Source: Cupriavidus pauculus
GTDB taxonomy: Bacteria; Pseudomonadota; Gammaproteobacteria; Burkholderiales; Burkholderiaceae
DNA length: 64,000 nt
Reading direction: 5' to 3'
Assembly (NCBI RefSeq): GCF_022179805.1
Contig: NZ_BPUO01000001.1
Location: forward strand, 186,001-250,000
This document shows positions 27,862-42,130 of the stretch, one piece after another. Positions within the stretch are counted from its first letter, which is position 1, and each line of letters begins with the position of its first letter. The notes below the pieces were generated by a model. The model had not been told where the DNA came from, ran no database searches, and worked only from the letters and a program-made list of their open reading frames with translations. Made by a program: the position numbers and the translations under genes.

Positions 27862-28563
27862 ATGGACCGCCTGCCCCGCCCCGCCTCCCTCGCCAACCGC
27901 ATCGCCCAGACCCTGCGCGACGATATCGCCGCCGGCCGTTTCGCGGCGGGTGCACGCCTGCCGGCCGAGGCCGCGCTGGCCGAAACGTTCGGCGTCAGCC
28001 GGCCCATCGTGCGCGAGGCCATCGCGCTGCTCAAGGCCGACGGCGTGCTGGTGACCCGCAAGGGCTCGGGCGCCTATGTCTCGGAGACGCCGGGCGGCCA
28101 GGTCTGGCGCGTGGCCAGCGCCCCCGACGGCGGGCCTACGCTGGCCCAGCTTTTCGAATTGCGGCGCGTGGTGGAAACGGCGTGCGCGGCGATGGCGGCG
28201 CTGCGCCGCACCGAGGCCGACCTGGACGGCATCCGGCAGGCGCTGGCGGCCATGGCGCGCCACGCCGACGACTTTCCGAGCGCGGCGGCGGCCGATATCG
28301 CGTTCCACCATGCCATTGCCCAGGCCACGCACAACCCGTGCTTCACCGGCCTGACCGATTTCGTGAGCCAGCAACTGCTGGCGGCGCGCCAGCGCGCGTG
28401 GGAAAACAGCGCCCGGCTGCACGCCGCCGACGGCGCGCCCCGCGCGGCCGACGCCGAGCATGCCGCGCTGGTGGACGCCATCGCCCGCGGCGATGCCGAC
28501 GCCGCGAACGCCGCTGCCACCGCCCACCTGGGCGCCGCGGCGCGGCGCATGGGCCTGGACTGA
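27862..28563 (+). CDS. GntR (FadR subfamily) transcriptional regulator
   Basis: A 233-aa repressor-type regulator: N-terminal winged helix (about 10-75; [21 protein letters not shown]) and C-terminal FCD domain (about 95-225; [13 protein letters not shown], then [15 protein letters not shown] and [17 protein letters not shown], which contribute the usual metal/acid-binding His and Asp). FCD regulators usually respond to small carboxylic acids. It lies 58 nt before a 2-hydroxyacid-oxidase-like gene on the same strand, its probable target. Confidence 0.9.
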   Translation: MDRLPRPASLANRIAQTLRDDIAAGRFAAGARLPAEAALAETFGVSRPIVREAIALLKADGVLVTRKGSGAYVSETPGGQVWRVASAPDGGPTLAQLFELRRVVETACAAMAALRRTEADLDGIRQALAAMARHADDFPSAAAADIAFHHAIAQATHNPCFTGLTDFVSQQLLAARQRAWENSARLHAADGAPRAADAEHAALVDAIARGDADAANAAATAHLGAAARRMGLD

Positions 28564-28621
28564 ACACCGCAACAGACAACAGACATCAGCAAGACAGCCC
28601 GAACAGCAAGGAGACAGACGA

Positions 28622-29737
28622 ATGGAACAAGTGGATTGCGTCGTGATCGGCGCCGGCGTGGTGGGACTGGCCGTGGCGCGCGCCCTGGCGCAGCAAGGCC
28701 GCGAGGTCATCATCCTCGAAGCCGAGAACGCATTTGGCACGATCACCAGCGCGCGCAACAGCGAGGTGATCCATGCCGGCATCTACTATCCGGCCGGATC
28801 GCTGAAGGCCGAGCTGTGCGTACGCGGCAAGGGCATGCTCTACGACTACTGCGCGTCGCATCACGTCACGCACCAGCGTTGCGGCAAGCTGATCGTGGCC
28901 ACGAGCGAGGCCCAGGTGGCCACGCTGGCCGGCATCCGCGCCAAGGCCGAGGCCAACGGCGTGCATGACATGCAGATGCTGACGCGTGACCAGGCGCGCG
29001 CGCTGGAGCCGCAACTCGAATGCCATGCGGCGCTGCTCTCGCCGTCCACCGGCATCATCGACAGCCACGGCCTGATGACGGCCCTGCTGGGCGATGCGGA
29101 ACAGGCCGGCGCGATGCTGGCAGTGCAGTCGCCGGTCCTGTCGGGCGCCGTGACGCCGGACGGCATCCGGCTCGACGTGGGCGGTGCCGACGGCGCCACC
29201 ACGCTGCTGGCCCGCACGGTCGTCAATTCGGCGGGGCTGACCGCGCCGGATCTGGCGCGCCGCATCGGCGGTATCCCCGCCGCGCATATTCCGCCGCAGT
29301 ACTACGCCAAGGGCTGCTATTTCACGCTGGCCGGCCGCGCGTCGTTCTCGCGCCTGATCTACCCGGTGCCCGAGGCGGCCGGGCTGGGCGTGCACCTGAC
29401 GCTGGACCTGGGCGGCCAGGCGCGCTTTGGCCCCAACGTGCGCTGGATCGACGAGATCGAGTACAGCGTGCCGCCGCACGATGCCGACAGTTTCTATGAC
29501 GAGGTGCGCCGTTACTGGCCGGGCCTGGCCGATGGCGCGCTGCAGCCCGGCTACGCGGGCATCCGGCCGAAGATCAGCGGCCCCGGCGAGACGGCCGCCG
29601 ACTTCCGCATCGATGGTCCGCAAGACCACGGTGTGCCGGGGCTGGTCAACCTGTTCGGGATTGAATCGCCGGGCCTGACGTCGTCGCTGGCGATTGCGGA
29701 GAAGGTGGCGGCGCTTTTGGCCACACCGGCGGCCTAA
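28622..29737 (+). CDS. FAD-dependent oxidoreductase, L-2-hydroxyglutarate oxidase-like
   Basis: A 371-aa DAO-family flavoprotein with the N-terminal FAD motif [20 protein letters not shown] (residues 6-25). [21 protein letters not shown] is the signature of LhgO/L2HGDH-type proteins that oxidise L-2-hydroxyglutarate with electrons to the quinone pool; [14 protein letters not shown] and the C-terminal [16 protein letters not shown] also fit. The ATG at 28622 has GGAG 8 nt upstream. It is placed behind a FadR-type regulator and ends in a stop overlapping that of the converging MFS gene. Other 2-hydroxyacids remain possible substrates. Confidence 0.85.
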   Translation: MEQVDCVVIGAGVVGLAVARALAQQGREVIILEAENAFGTITSARNSEVIHAGIYYPAGSLKAELCVRGKGMLYDYCASHHVTHQRCGKLIVATSEAQVATLAGIRAKAEANGVHDMQMLTRDQARALEPQLECHAALLSPSTGIIDSHGLMTALLGDAEQAGAMLAVQSPVLSGAVTPDGIRLDVGGADGATTLLARTVVNSAGLTAPDLARRIGGIPAAHIPPQYYAKGCYFTLAGRASFSRLIYPVPEAAGLGVHLTLDLGGQARFGPNVRWIDEIEYSVPPHDADSFYDEVRRYWPGLADGALQPGYAGIRPKISGPGETAADFRIDGPQDHGVPGLVNLFGIESPGLTSSLAIAEKVAALLATPAA

Positions 29738-30945
29738 GCCTGCGGCGTGGGGTCGGTGGATTCGGCGGCGTCGTTGCGGAAGCTCAGCGCGGCGCAGACC
29801 GCGCCGATGCTCGCGGCCAGCGCGGCAAGCCCGAACGTGTGCATCGGCGCCAGCGTCTTCCAGGTCCATCCCATGGCCAGCCCGCCCAGCGTGCCGCCCA
29901 GCCCGTAGGAAATGCCGGTGTACAGCGCCTGCCCCCTGCCCTGCAGCGGCCCGGCAAACCAGCGCTGCAGGCGCTTGAGGCTGGCGCTGTGATGCGCGCC
30001 GAACGTGGCCGCGTGCAGAATCTGCACCAGCGCCATCAGCCAGACGTACTGGGCAAAGTAGCCGGTCACGCCAAAGCGCAGCGCCGCCAGCACGAAGGTG
30101 CCGGCCAGGATCGTGCGCAACGCCAGCGCGCCGAACAGCTTGCCCTGGTAGAAGAAGAACACGATCTCGGCCACCACGCCGATCGTCCACATCACGCCGA
30201 TGGCGATCTTGCTATAGCCCAGTTGCGCGAGGAATAGCGAATAGAACACGTAGAGCGCGGCGTGGGCGAACATCATCAGGAACGCCGACGCCAGGAACCA
30301 CGCTACGTCGGGGCGTCGCAGCAGCGGCAGCGCGGGCGGCGGCTTCACGCGCGGGCCCTCGCCCTCCGCGTCGCGCATGCCAAACACCACCACGGCAAAC
30401 AGCGCCAGCATGACACTGGCCAGCCACGGAAACGCGGACATGCCGAAGTGCTCGAACAGCGCGCCGCCCATCAGCACGGCGGCGATGAAGCCCACTGATC
30501 CGAACATGCGCACGCGGCCGTAGCGATGGTCGAACGCGCCGTGGCGCCGTAGTGTGGAGATGGTCAGGGCATCGCCCAGCGGCGACATGGCGCTGGTGAT
30601 CAGGTTCAGCCCGATCATCATCGCCATCATGCCGCCATAGCTGTGGATGCCGGGCACGGCCAGGAACGCCAGTAACGCGGTAACAGCCGCCAGCCGCAGC
30701 AGCTTGACCCGCGTATGCATGACGTCGGACAGCCAGCCCCACAGATACGGGCCGACGATGCGGCTCAACTGGAAGCAGGCCATCAGCACGCCGATCTGCA
30801 CCGGCGAGAAGCCACGGTCGGCGAAGAACAGGCTGACGTACGGCGAAATTACGCCGACGTAGCCGTAGTAGCCGAGATAGAAAAGTCCGAAACGGAGATA
30901 GGTTCCCGGGTCGATCGACCCGGGCTTGTAGGTCGCGGTGCTCAG
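29734..30945 (-). CDS. MFS transporter (HcaT-like), apparent CTG start
   Basis: A 12-helix major facilitator of about 403 aa starting (M)[21 protein letters not shown], resembling the 3-phenylpropionate/nucleoside-type MFS_1-like group ([20 protein letters not shown]). There is no ATG, GTG or TTG in frame near this N-terminus. The codon at 30945 is CTG and overlaps the aroC stop (CTGA) exactly where an ATGA overlap is expected, so either CTG initiates or the base is altered. Upstream starts would lie about 150 nt inside aroC. The substrate is unknown. Confidence 0.8.
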   Translation of the reverse strand: MSTATYKPGSIDPGTYLRFGLFYLGYYGYVGVISPYVSLFFADRGFSPVQIGVLMACFQLSRIVGPYLWGWLSDVMHTRVKLLRLAAVTALLAFLAVPGIHSYGGMMAMMIGLNLITSAMSPLGDALTISTLRRHGAFDHRYGRVRMFGSVGFIAAVLMGGALFEHFGMSAFPWLASVMLALFAVVVFGMRDAEGEGPRVKPPPALPLLRRPDVAWFLASAFLMMFAHAALYVFYSLFLAQLGYSKIAIGVMWTIGVVAEIVFFFYQGKLFGALALRTILAGTFVLAALRFGVTGYFAQYVWLMALVQILHAATFGAHHSASLKRLQRWFAGPLQGRGQALYTGISYGLGGTLGGLAMGWTWKTLAPMHTFGLAALAASIGAVCAALSFRNDAAESTDPTPQA

Positions 30946-32057
30946 GGCGTGTCCTGGACCGGGATATGCGCCGGAATGCGCGGCGTATCGACGCGCACAT
31001 CGCCGCACTGGGCGCGATGACGCAGGGCATGGTCCATCAGCACAAGGGCCAGCATGGCCTCGGCAATCGGCGTGGCGCGAATGCCCACGCACGGATCGTG
31101 ACGGCCGAAGGTCTCGACGTTGGCCGAGTTGCCCGCCTTGTCGATCGACTCGCGCGCGGTGCGGATGCTCGACGTCGGCTTGATCGCCAGCGACACGGTC
31201 ACGTCCTGCCCCGTCGAAATACCGCCCAGCACGCCGCCCGAGTTATTGGTGCGGAAGCCGTCCGGCGTCAGTTCGTCGCCATGCACCGTGCCGCGCTGCG
31301 CCACGCTGTCGAAGCCTGCGCCAATCTCTACGCCCTTGACCGCGTTGATGCCCATCATCGCGTGTGCGATATCGGCATCGAGCTTGTCGAACAGCGGCTC
31401 GCCCAGGCCCACCGGCACGCCGCTGGCCACCACCTCGATGCGTGCGCCGACGGAATCGCCATCTTTGCGCAGCGAGTCCATATAGGTTTCGAGTTCCGGC
31501 ACGATGTCGGCGTTGGCGGCGAAGAACGGGTTCTCCGGCACGTGCTTCCAGTCCGTGAACGGCACCTCAATTTCACCGAGTTGCGACATATAGCCACGGA
31601 TCTCGGTGCCGTACTGCTCGCGCAGCCATTTCTTGGCGACGGCTGCCGCCGCCACCACCGGCGCGGTCAGTCGCGCCGACGAACGGCCGCCGCCGCGATA
31701 GTCACGGATGCCGTACTTGTGCCAGTAGGTGTAGTCGGCGTGGCCGGGACGGAAGGTCTCGACGATATTGCCGTAGTCCTTGCTGCGCTGGTCCGTGTTG
31801 CGGATCAGCAGGCAGATCGGGGTGCCCGTGGTCTTGCCCTCGAACACGCCGGACAGGATTTCCACCTGGTCCGGCTCCTGGCGCTGCGTCACGTGACGCG
31901 ACGTGCCGGGCCGGCGGCGATCGAGGTCGATCTGGATGTCGGCCTCGGTCAGCGACATCCCCGGCGGGCAGCCATCCACTACCGCGCCGATGGCGGGTCC
32001 GTGCGATTCGCCGAACGTAGTGACTGTGAAAAGCAGGCCGAGGGTATTGCCAGACAT
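30942..32057 (-). CDS. aroC: Chorismate synthase
   Basis: Catalyses the last shikimate-pathway step, 5-enolpyruvylshikimate-3-phosphate to chorismate, with reduced FMN. The 371 aa show the family signatures [19 protein letters not shown] (residues 17-35), [20 protein letters not shown] and the C-terminal [18 protein letters not shown]. The ATG at 32057 gives the standard [20 protein letters not shown] start. A TACAAT -10-like box lies at 32091-32096 on the minus strand. Confidence 0.98.
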   Translation of the reverse strand: MSGNTLGLLFTVTTFGESHGPAIGAVVDGCPPGMSLTEADIQIDLDRRRPGTSRHVTQRQEPDQVEILSGVFEGKTTGTPICLLIRNTDQRSKDYGNIVETFRPGHADYTYWHKYGIRDYRGGGRSSARLTAPVVAAAAVAKKWLREQYGTEIRGYMSQLGEIEVPFTDWKHVPENPFFAANADIVPELETYMDSLRKDGDSVGARIEVVASGVPVGLGEPLFDKLDADIAHAMMGINAVKGVEIGAGFDSVAQRGTVHGDELTPDGFRTNNSGGVLGGISTGQDVTVSLAIKPTSSIRTARESIDKAGNSANVETFGRHDPCVGIRATPIAEAMLALVLMDHALRHRAQCGDVRVDTPRIPAHIPVQDTP

Positions 32058-32090
32058 GATGTAGACCGCACAGGATTGGGGACGGCCTAC

Positions 32091-32096
32091 ATTGTA
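32091..32096 (-). promoter_or_regulatory. Possible -10 box for aroC
   Basis: TACAAT on the minus strand, 34 nt upstream of the aroC ATG. No clear -35 was identified. Confidence 0.3.
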
Positions 32097-32102
32097 CGGC
32101 CA

Positions 32103-32870
32103 TTAGGCATCGACGGCCGCCTCCGCACGGGGCGCCGCGCCGAATTCGGGCCCAAACACCCCTTCGCCGACGAAGTCGGGATAGAACTCGGCCCGCATGC
32201 GCGCCAGGTAGCGTTGCAGATTGGCGTGGGATTCGGCGGCGGCGCGGATCGGCGTCTCGAACACCGGCGACTGCAGGCTGACGGCGAACGCAAACAACGT
32301 GGCGTCGGCGCCGCATGGCCGGTCGCCCATCAGGTACGGCTTGTCGCCGAGCATGTCGGCGATGGCCTTGACGCCCTGCACCGCCATGGCGGTCATGTCC
32401 TCCACGCTATGCCGGCCCAGGCCCTGCGACCATAGCATCTGGCGTACCTTGCGCTTGACCAGCGCCTTCACAACTCCGCGCAGCGGCGCCGGCACCATGT
32501 TGAAGAACAGCGCCGGCCCGCGCTCGAAGTTGTCGCCCTCCAGCCAGCGCACACGCGCCACGGCCCAGTAGAGATTGTCTTCGAGCAGTTTTTCGACCGC
32601 CCAGGCCGCGCCGCGCTCGGCTGGCGTCAGGCCCTCGTCAAAGTCGATGTGATACGTCTTTTCGATATGCCAGCGGATCAGCGTGGAGTCGGCCACCAGC
32701 CGACCCATGTCGTCCAGGTACGGCAGCTTGCCCTTGGGCGCCCGGCGCAGGTTGCCGCGCCGGGTCTGGTACGGCAGCCCGGACAGCTTCAGCAGCATCT
32801 CGGCCTTGATGACGAAGGGGCTGGCGTCGGGCAGGCCGAACGCGGGGCCAAACGTGAACAGCGTGAGCAT
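32103..32870 (-). CDS. Glutathione S-transferase family protein
   Basis: A 255-aa cytosolic GST-like protein: an N-terminal thioredoxin-fold domain (1-80; SPFVIKAEMLLKLSGLPYQT and GKLPYLDDMGRLVADSTLI, where the cis-Pro and acidic/Ser glutathione-binding residues fall) and an all-helical C-terminal domain (KPYLMGDRPCGADATLFAF). It resembles the failed-axon-connections/metaxin-like GST group more than classical detoxifying GSTs. It starts 2 nt after the upstream MFS/acyltransferase gene, so the two are cotranscribed. Confidence 0.87.
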   Translation of the reverse strand: MLTLFTFGPAFGLPDASPFVIKAEMLLKLSGLPYQTRRGNLRRAPKGKLPYLDDMGRLVADSTLIRWHIEKTYHIDFDEGLTPAERGAAWAVEKLLEDNLYWAVARVRWLEGDNFERGPALFFNMVPAPLRGVVKALVKRKVRQMLWSQGLGRHSVEDMTAMAVQGVKAIADMLGDKPYLMGDRPCGADATLFAFAVSLQSPVFETPIRAAAESHANLQRYLARMRAEFYPDFVGEGVFGPEFGAAPRAEAAVDA

Positions 32871-32872
32871 CG

Positions 32873-34777
32873 TTATTTCCAGTCGCCGCGCAGGGCAAGC
32901 ACCATCTGTTGCAGGCTCTCGGGCGTGGCCGCTTCCGGGGGTACCGGCTCGCCCACCACCAGTTCGAGCTTGCTCAGGAGACCGCGCCGGAACGGCCGGC
33001 TCATCGCCGGTGCGCCCTTGCGCGAGAAGAAGCTGCCCCACAGGCCGCGCAGCGCCATCGGCACCACCGGCACCGGCGTGCGGCCGATGATCTGCGTCAC
33101 CCCGCTCTTGAACGGATTGATGTCGCCGGTCGCCGTGATCTTGCCCTCGGGGAAGATGCAGACCAGTTCGCCATCTTCCAGCGCGGCGGCCACGGCATCG
33201 TAGGCGCTCGCCAGCAGGTCGGGGTTCTCCCACGCCGGGGCGATCGGAATCGCCTTGGCCTGGCGGAAGAACCACGACAGTCCCGGTACCTTGAAGATAT
33301 TGTGATCCATCACGAAGCGCACCGGGCGCGGGCTGGCAGCCATCAGCACCACGGCATCGGCAAAGCTCACGTGGTTGCAGACCAGCACGGCGGCGCCCTG
33401 CTCCGGAATCCGCTCGGCATTGATGCGGCGCAGGCGGTAGATCGTATGCACGAGCAGCCAGGCGATGAAGCGCAGCAGGAACTCGGGCACCAGCGTATAG
33501 ATATAGATGGCCACCACGGCGTTGAGCAGCCCCACCACCAGGAACAGCTGCGGGATCGTGTAGCCGGCCTGGGTCATGAACACGCCCAGCAGCGAGGCGC
33601 CGATCATGAAGAAGCTGTTCAGGATATTGTTGGCGGCGATGATGCGCGCCCGGTGCGTGGGCGCGCAGCGGCTCTGGATCAGCGCATAGAGCGGCACGCT
33701 GTAGAAGCCGCCGAACATGGCCACGCAGAACAGGTCCACCAGCACCCGCCAGTGACCCGACTGCGCCAGGAAGCCGCCCACGCCGCTCAGCGTGGCGCCC
33801 GTCGCATGGCCGTGCGTGGCGAAATACAGGTCGACCGCGAACACCGTCATGCCGATCGAGCCGAACGGCACGAGCCCGATTTCCACGTGGCGCCCGGACA
33901 GCCGCTCGCACAGCAGCGACCCCGTGCCGATGCCGATCGAGAACACGGCCAGCAGCAGCGTCACCACGTTCTGGTCGCCGCCCAGCACATCCTTGGCAAA
34001 GCTGAAGAACGACGTCAGGAACGTGGCGCCCAGGAACCACAGCCACGAAATGCCCAGCAGGCTCAGGAAGACCACCCGGCTCTCGCGCGCCAGCATCAGG
34101 TTGCGCCAGGTCTCGGTGAACGGATTCCAGTTGATGCGCAGGTCGGGCTGCGGCGCCGGCGACAGCGGCACGCCCTGGGATACCATCCGCCCGGCCAGCG
34201 CGATCACCACGCAGGCAATGCCCACGTACAGCGGCCCCACCACCACGCCGTCGGCGCCGGTCAGCCCGGCCAGTTCGCCGCCCAGCAGCGTGCCCAGCAG
34301 GATGGCGACGAACGTGCCCATCTCCACCAGCCCGTTGCCGCCCACCAGCTCCGTCTGGTCCAGGTGCTGCGGCAGGTAGGCGAACTTCACCGGCCCGAAC
34401 AGCGTCGAGTGCAGCCCCATCAGGAACGTGCCCGTATAGAGCAGCGGCGCGCTGTGCAGGTAGAAGCCGGCCAGACCCAGCGCCATGATGCCGATCTCGA
34501 TCGACTTGACCAGCCGGATCAGCCGCGACTTCTCGATCTTGTCGGCGATCTGCCCGCTCGTGGCCGAAAACAGCACGAACGGCGCGATGAAGATGGCGGA
34601 AATCAGGAAGGCCGCGCTATGCGGATCCACGCCGTCGAACAGTGCGGCGTGGTAGGTGACCAGCGAGGTGAAGGCGACCTTGAAGACGTTGTCGTTCATG
34701 GCCCCCAGGAACTGCGTCCAGAAAAACGGGGCGAAACGGCGCACGCCGAGCAGGCGAAACTGGCTTTGTTGGCTCAT
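32873..34777 (-). CDS. LplT-like MFS transporter fused to a PlsC acyltransferase
   Basis: A 634-aa fusion: residues 1-420 form a 12-helix MFS domain of the lysophospholipid-transporter (LplT) type, and residues about 430-634 form a PlsC/LPLAT acyltransferase with CNHVSFAD (NHx4D, catalytic), FPEGKIT and VVPMALRG. It should flip or import lysophospholipid and re-acylate it, or act in phospholipid remodelling at the inner membrane. The acyl-ACP synthetase domain found in longer Aas-type fusions is absent. The start chosen is the ATG at 34777; a TTG at 34786 is in frame. Confidence 0.88.
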   Translation of the reverse strand: MSQQSQFRLLGVRRFAPFFWTQFLGAMNDNVFKVAFTSLVTYHAALFDGVDPHSAAFLISAIFIAPFVLFSATSGQIADKIEKSRLIRLVKSIEIGIMALGLAGFYLHSAPLLYTGTFLMGLHSTLFGPVKFAYLPQHLDQTELVGGNGLVEMGTFVAILLGTLLGGELAGLTGADGVVVGPLYVGIACVVIALAGRMVSQGVPLSPAPQPDLRINWNPFTETWRNLMLARESRVVFLSLLGISWLWFLGATFLTSFFSFAKDVLGGDQNVVTLLLAVFSIGIGTGSLLCERLSGRHVEIGLVPFGSIGMTVFAVDLYFATHGHATGATLSGVGGFLAQSGHWRVLVDLFCVAMFGGFYSVPLYALIQSRCAPTHRARIIAANNILNSFFMIGASLLGVFMTQAGYTIPQLFLVVGLLNAVVAIYIYTLVPEFLLRFIAWLLVHTIYRLRRINAERIPEQGAAVLVCNHVSFADAVVLMAASPRPVRFVMDHNIFKVPGLSWFFRQAKAIPIAPAWENPDLLASAYDAVAAALEDGELVCIFPEGKITATGDINPFKSGVTQIIGRTPVPVVPMALRGLWGSFFSRKGAPAMSRPFRRGLLSKLELVVGEPVPPEAATPESLQQMVLALRGDWK

Positions 34778-34941
34778 CGATGGCAAACGGGCGGTGGACC
34801 CCGGTGACCCGCCGGGGCATCAGTTCGCCGCCATCATGCCAGCAGCCGGCGGCCCCGGCTACGGGAAAACTCTCAAAAAAGGGAGGGAATGGCCGACCCC
34901 GATTGACAGGCGCCGGGCGCCCGCCGCGGCCGGCGAGCGTC

Positions 34942-35409
34942 TCAGCCGGCGCGGCCTTCGCTCTCTTCAGGCCGCTCTTCGGGCCAGTCGCGGATGTACG
35001 CCTTGAGCATCTTGTTCTCGAAGCTCTGCTCTTCCACCACGGCCTTGGCCACGTCGTAGAACGAGATCACGCCCATCAGCGTGCGTTTTTCCAGCACCGG
35101 CAGGTAGCGGGTGTGGCGCTCCAGCATCATGCGGCGCACTTCGTTGACGTCGGTCTCGGGGGTGCAGGTCAGCGGCGCGTCGTCCATGACCTTGCGGATG
35201 CTGAACGTGCCCAGCGTGCCGTTGTTGGCGGCCAGCACCTCGATGATCTCGCGGAACGTCAGCATGCCCACCAGGTCGCCGTACTCCATGACCACCAGCG
35301 ATCCGATGTCGTGTTCGGCCATGGCCTGGATGGCCTGCTGCAGCGGCGTATCCGGCGTGACGGTGAAGAGCGTGTTGCCCTTGATCTGCAGGATGTCGCT
35401 GACTTTCAT
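34942..35409 (-). CDS. CBS-domain protein
   Basis: 155 aa consisting of a tandem CBS pair (about 5-62 and 75-130), with HDIGSLVVMEYGDLVGMLTFRE and RHTRYLPVLEKRTLMGVISFYDV-type turns (each shown in part). Stand-alone CBS proteins sense adenine nucleotides and regulate partner enzymes. It has no obvious partner: it is divergent from metY and upstream of a transporter gene. The charged tail (PEERPEESEGRAG) is variable in this family. Confidence 0.85.
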   Translation of the reverse strand: MKVSDILQIKGNTLFTVTPDTPLQQAIQAMAEHDIGSLVVMEYGDLVGMLTFREIIEVLAANNGTLGTFSIRKVMDDAPLTCTPETDVNEVRRMMLERHTRYLPVLEKRTLMGVISFYDVAKAVVEEQSFENKMLKAYIRDWPEERPEESEGRAG

Positions 35410-35677
35410 ATTGGTGTCTCCGGTGCTGCCTTATGTGACGCGGGGTCTGTGGCGTATGTCGATGGCCGATGCTAGCCCAAACCGCCGTCTCAAGTAAAGC
35501 GAGGACGGCTTCCAGCCGCCTTCCCGCGGCGTTCCGGCGGCCTTTTGGCGCCCCTCCGGCGGCCTGCCAGACGGGCGCGCGGCGGGGAAATTCCCGGTGT
35601 CCGGCCCATGGCCCGTGATGCTAGGATGCCAGCCGGAGACAACCACACGCGGCCCGGCCGACCGGGCCCTTCCCGCC

Positions 35678-36987
35678 ATGTCCAATTCGTCTGGCAGCCG
35701 CTTCGACACGCTGGCGCTGCACGCCGGCGCCGCGCCCGACCCCGCCACCGGGGCCCGCGCCACGCCGATCCACCTGACCACCTCGTTCGTGTTCAAGGAC
35801 AGCGAGCACGCCGCGTCGCTGTTCAACATGGAACGCGCCGGCCACGTCTATTCACGTATCAGCAACCCGACGGTGGCCGTGTTCGAGGAACGCGTGGCCG
35901 CGCTGGAAAACGGCGCCGGGGCCATCGGCACCGCCTCGGGCCAGGCCGCGCTGCACCTGGCAGTGGCCACGCTGATGGGGGCCGGCTCCCATATCGTGGC
36001 GTCCACCGCGCTCTATGGCGGCTCGCACAATCTGTTGCACTACACGCTGCGCCGGTTCGGCATCGAGACCACGTTCGTCAATCCGCGCGATATCGACGCC
36101 TGGCGCGCCGCGATCCGCCCAGAGACGAAGCTGCTGTTCGGCGAGACGCTAGGCAACCCCGGGCTCGACGTGCTGGACATCGCCACCGTGGCCCAGATCG
36201 GCCAGGAGCAAGGCATTCCGCTGCTGGTGGATTCCACGTTCACCACGCCCTACCTGCTGCGCCCGTTCGACCATGGCGCCGGGCTGCTGTACCACTCGGC
36301 CACCAAGTTCCTGGGCGGGCACGGCACCACCATCGGCGGCGTGCTGGCCGAAGGCGGCACGTTCGATTTCGAAGCCTCGGGCCGGTTTCCGGAGTTGTCC
36401 GAGCCGTACGAGGGCTTCCACAACATGGTGTTCACCGAGGAAAGCACGGTGGCGCCGTTCCTGCTGCGCGCGCGCCGCGAGGGCCTGCGCGACTTTGGCG
36501 CCTGCATGAATCCGATGGCGGCCTGGCAGCTGCTGCAAGGCATCGAGACGCTGCCGCTGCGCATGTCCCGCCACGTCGACAACACGCGCCGCGTGGTGCA
36601 ATTCCTGGCCGCCCACCCGATGGTGGAAGCCGTGGCGTACCCCGAGCTGGAGTCGCACCCCGACTACGAACTGGCCAAGCGCCTGCTGCCGCGCGGCTGC
36701 GGCGCGGTGTTCAGCTTCAACCTGAAGGCCGACCGCAAGGCCGGGCAGCGCTTTATCGAAAGCCTGTCGCTGTTCTCGCACCTGGCCAACGTGGGCGATG
36801 CCCGCTCGCTGGTGATCCACCCGGCCTCGACCACCCATTTCCGCATGGACGCCACCGCGCTGAAGGCGGCTGGCATTGGCGAAGGCACGATCCGGCTGTC
36901 GATCGGCCTGGAAGACCCGGACGACCTGATCGACGATCTCAAGCGTGGGCTCAAGGCGGCGGAAAAGGCCATGGGAGGCAAGGCGTA

Positions 36988-36988
<1 letters not shown>
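35678..36988 (+). CDS. metY: O-acetylhomoserine aminocarboxypropyltransferase (sulfhydrylase)
   Basis: A PLP enzyme forming homocysteine (or methionine with methanethiol) from O-acetylhomoserine and sulfide. At 436 aa it is the longer MetY type rather than the roughly 400-aa MetZ/MetB. YSRISNPTVAVFEERVAALE and the PLP lysine in YHSATKFLGGHGT (about residue 210) are conserved. The ATG at 35678 (MSNSSGSRFDTLALHAG) is chosen over upstream in-frame codons. Its TAA overlaps the next gene's ATG (TAATG). No SAM riboswitch was seen in the 268-nt upstream region. Confidence 0.93.
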
Positions 36989-40672
<3,684 letters not shown>

Positions 40673-40677
40673 CCGCC

Positions 40678-42111
40678 ATGACCGCCGCGCATCCCGACTC
40701 GTTCCTCGACCTCTGCCGCGCCGCCATCGGCCCGCAAAACGTGCTGACCGATGCCGCCGACAAGGCGCCCTACCTGACCGACTGGCGCCGCCGCTATACC
40801 GGCGACGCGCTGACCGTGCTGCGCCCCGGCAACACCGAGGAAGTGGCAGCCGTGATGCATGCCTGCCATGCCCACAAGCTGGCCGTGGTGCCGCAGGGCG
40901 GCAATACGGGACTGTGCGGCGGTGCCACGCCGCCAGAGGGCGAGTCGGCCTCGCGCGGCGTGGTGGTGCTTTCTCTGCAGCGCATGAACCGTGTGCGCCA
41001 GGTGGACCCGCTCAACAACACGATCACGGTCGAGGCCGGCGTGATCCTACAGCAGTTGCAGGAAGTGGCGCGCGATCACGGCCGGCTGTTCCCGCTGTCG
41101 CTGGCCGCCGAGGGTAGCTGCACGATTGGCGGCAACCTGTCGACCAACGCGGGCGGCACGGCGGTGCTGCGCTACGGTAATACGCGCGAACTGTGCCTGG
41201 GGCTCGAAGTGGTGACGGTCAAGGGCGAGGTCTGGGACGGCCTGCGCGGCCTGCGCAAGGACAACACCGGCTACGACCTGCGCGACTTGTTCATCGGCGC
41301 CGAAGGCACGCTTGGCGTCATCACCGCCGCCGTGATGAAGCTGTTCCCGGCGCCGCGCGCCCGCGTGACGGCCCTGGCCGCGGCCAAGAGCCCGCGCGCC
41401 GCGCTGGCGCTGCTGGCCATCGCGCAATCGCATGCCAGCGCCATGCTTACCGGGTTCGAACTGATGTCGGCGATGTGCATCGACCTGGTGACCAAGCACT
41501 TCCCGCAGCTACGCTATCCGTTCGCCGAGCACCATCCGCAGCTCGTGCTGATGGAACTATCGGACAGCGAAAGCGAGGAGCACGCGCGCGGCATCTTCGA
41601 GCGGATGATGGACGCGGCGTTCGAAGCCGGCGTGGTAACCGACGCCGTGGTGGCGGAATCGGTGCAGCAGTCGCGCGACTTCTGGAACCTGCGCGAGCAC
41701 ATTCCGCTGGCCCAGGTAGAAGAAGGCAAGAACATCAAGCACGACATCGCCGTGCCGATCTCGCGCGTGGCCGATTTCATCGAGACCACCGACGCGCTGC
41801 TGCAGGACGCGTTTCCGGGCGCGCGCATGGTCACGTTCGGCCATCTCGGCGACGGCAACCTGCACTACAACGTGTCGCCGCCGGTTGGCGTGGACCACGA
41901 CCAGTTCCTGCAGCACCAGGACGCCATCAACCTGGTGGTACACAACAGCGTGCAGGCACACAACGGCTCGATCTCGGCCGAACACGGCCTGGGCCAGCTC
42001 AAGCTCGAAGAGAACCGCCGCTACAAGAGCGAAGTGGAGCTGGCCATGATGCGCGCGATCAAGCAGGCGCTGGACCCCCAGCGCCTGATGAATCCGGGCA
42101 AGGTGATCTGA
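40678..42111 (+). CDS. FAD-binding oxidoreductase (D-2-hydroxyacid/D-lactate dehydrogenase family)
   Basis: A 477-aa VAO-type flavoprotein. The N-terminal FAD domain has VVPQGGNTGLCGGATPP (about 62-78) and GNLSTNAGGTAVLRYGNTRE; the C-terminal half has FGHLGDGNLHYN and NGSISAEHGLGQLK, where metal/substrate-binding His and the end motif LMNPGKVI occur. This is the D-2-hydroxyglutarate/D-lactate dehydrogenase group, which gives electrons to quinone or ETF. It follows DUF2069 by 5 nt. The exact substrate is not fixed by sequence. Confidence 0.9.
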   Translation: MTAAHPDSFLDLCRAAIGPQNVLTDAADKAPYLTDWRRRYTGDALTVLRPGNTEEVAAVMHACHAHKLAVVPQGGNTGLCGGATPPEGESASRGVVVLSLQRMNRVRQVDPLNNTITVEAGVILQQLQEVARDHGRLFPLSLAAEGSCTIGGNLSTNAGGTAVLRYGNTRELCLGLEVVTVKGEVWDGLRGLRKDNTGYDLRDLFIGAEGTLGVITAAVMKLFPAPRARVTALAAAKSPRAALALLAIAQSHASAMLTGFELMSAMCIDLVTKHFPQLRYPFAEHHPQLVLMELSDSESEEHARGIFERMMDAAFEAGVVTDAVVAESVQQSRDFWNLREHIPLAQVEEGKNIKHDIAVPISRVADFIETTDALLQDAFPGARMVTFGHLGDGNLHYNVSPPVGVDHDQFLQHQDAINLVVHNSVQAHNGSISAEHGLGQLKLEENRRYKSEVELAMMRAIKQALDPQRLMNPGKVI

Positions 42112-42130
42112 GCCGGCGTCGTCCGGCCGG

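Noticed and set aside
35410-35677. SAM riboswitch ahead of metY
   Set aside because: No conserved core of SAM-I, SAM-II or SAH riboswitches could be found in this stretch.
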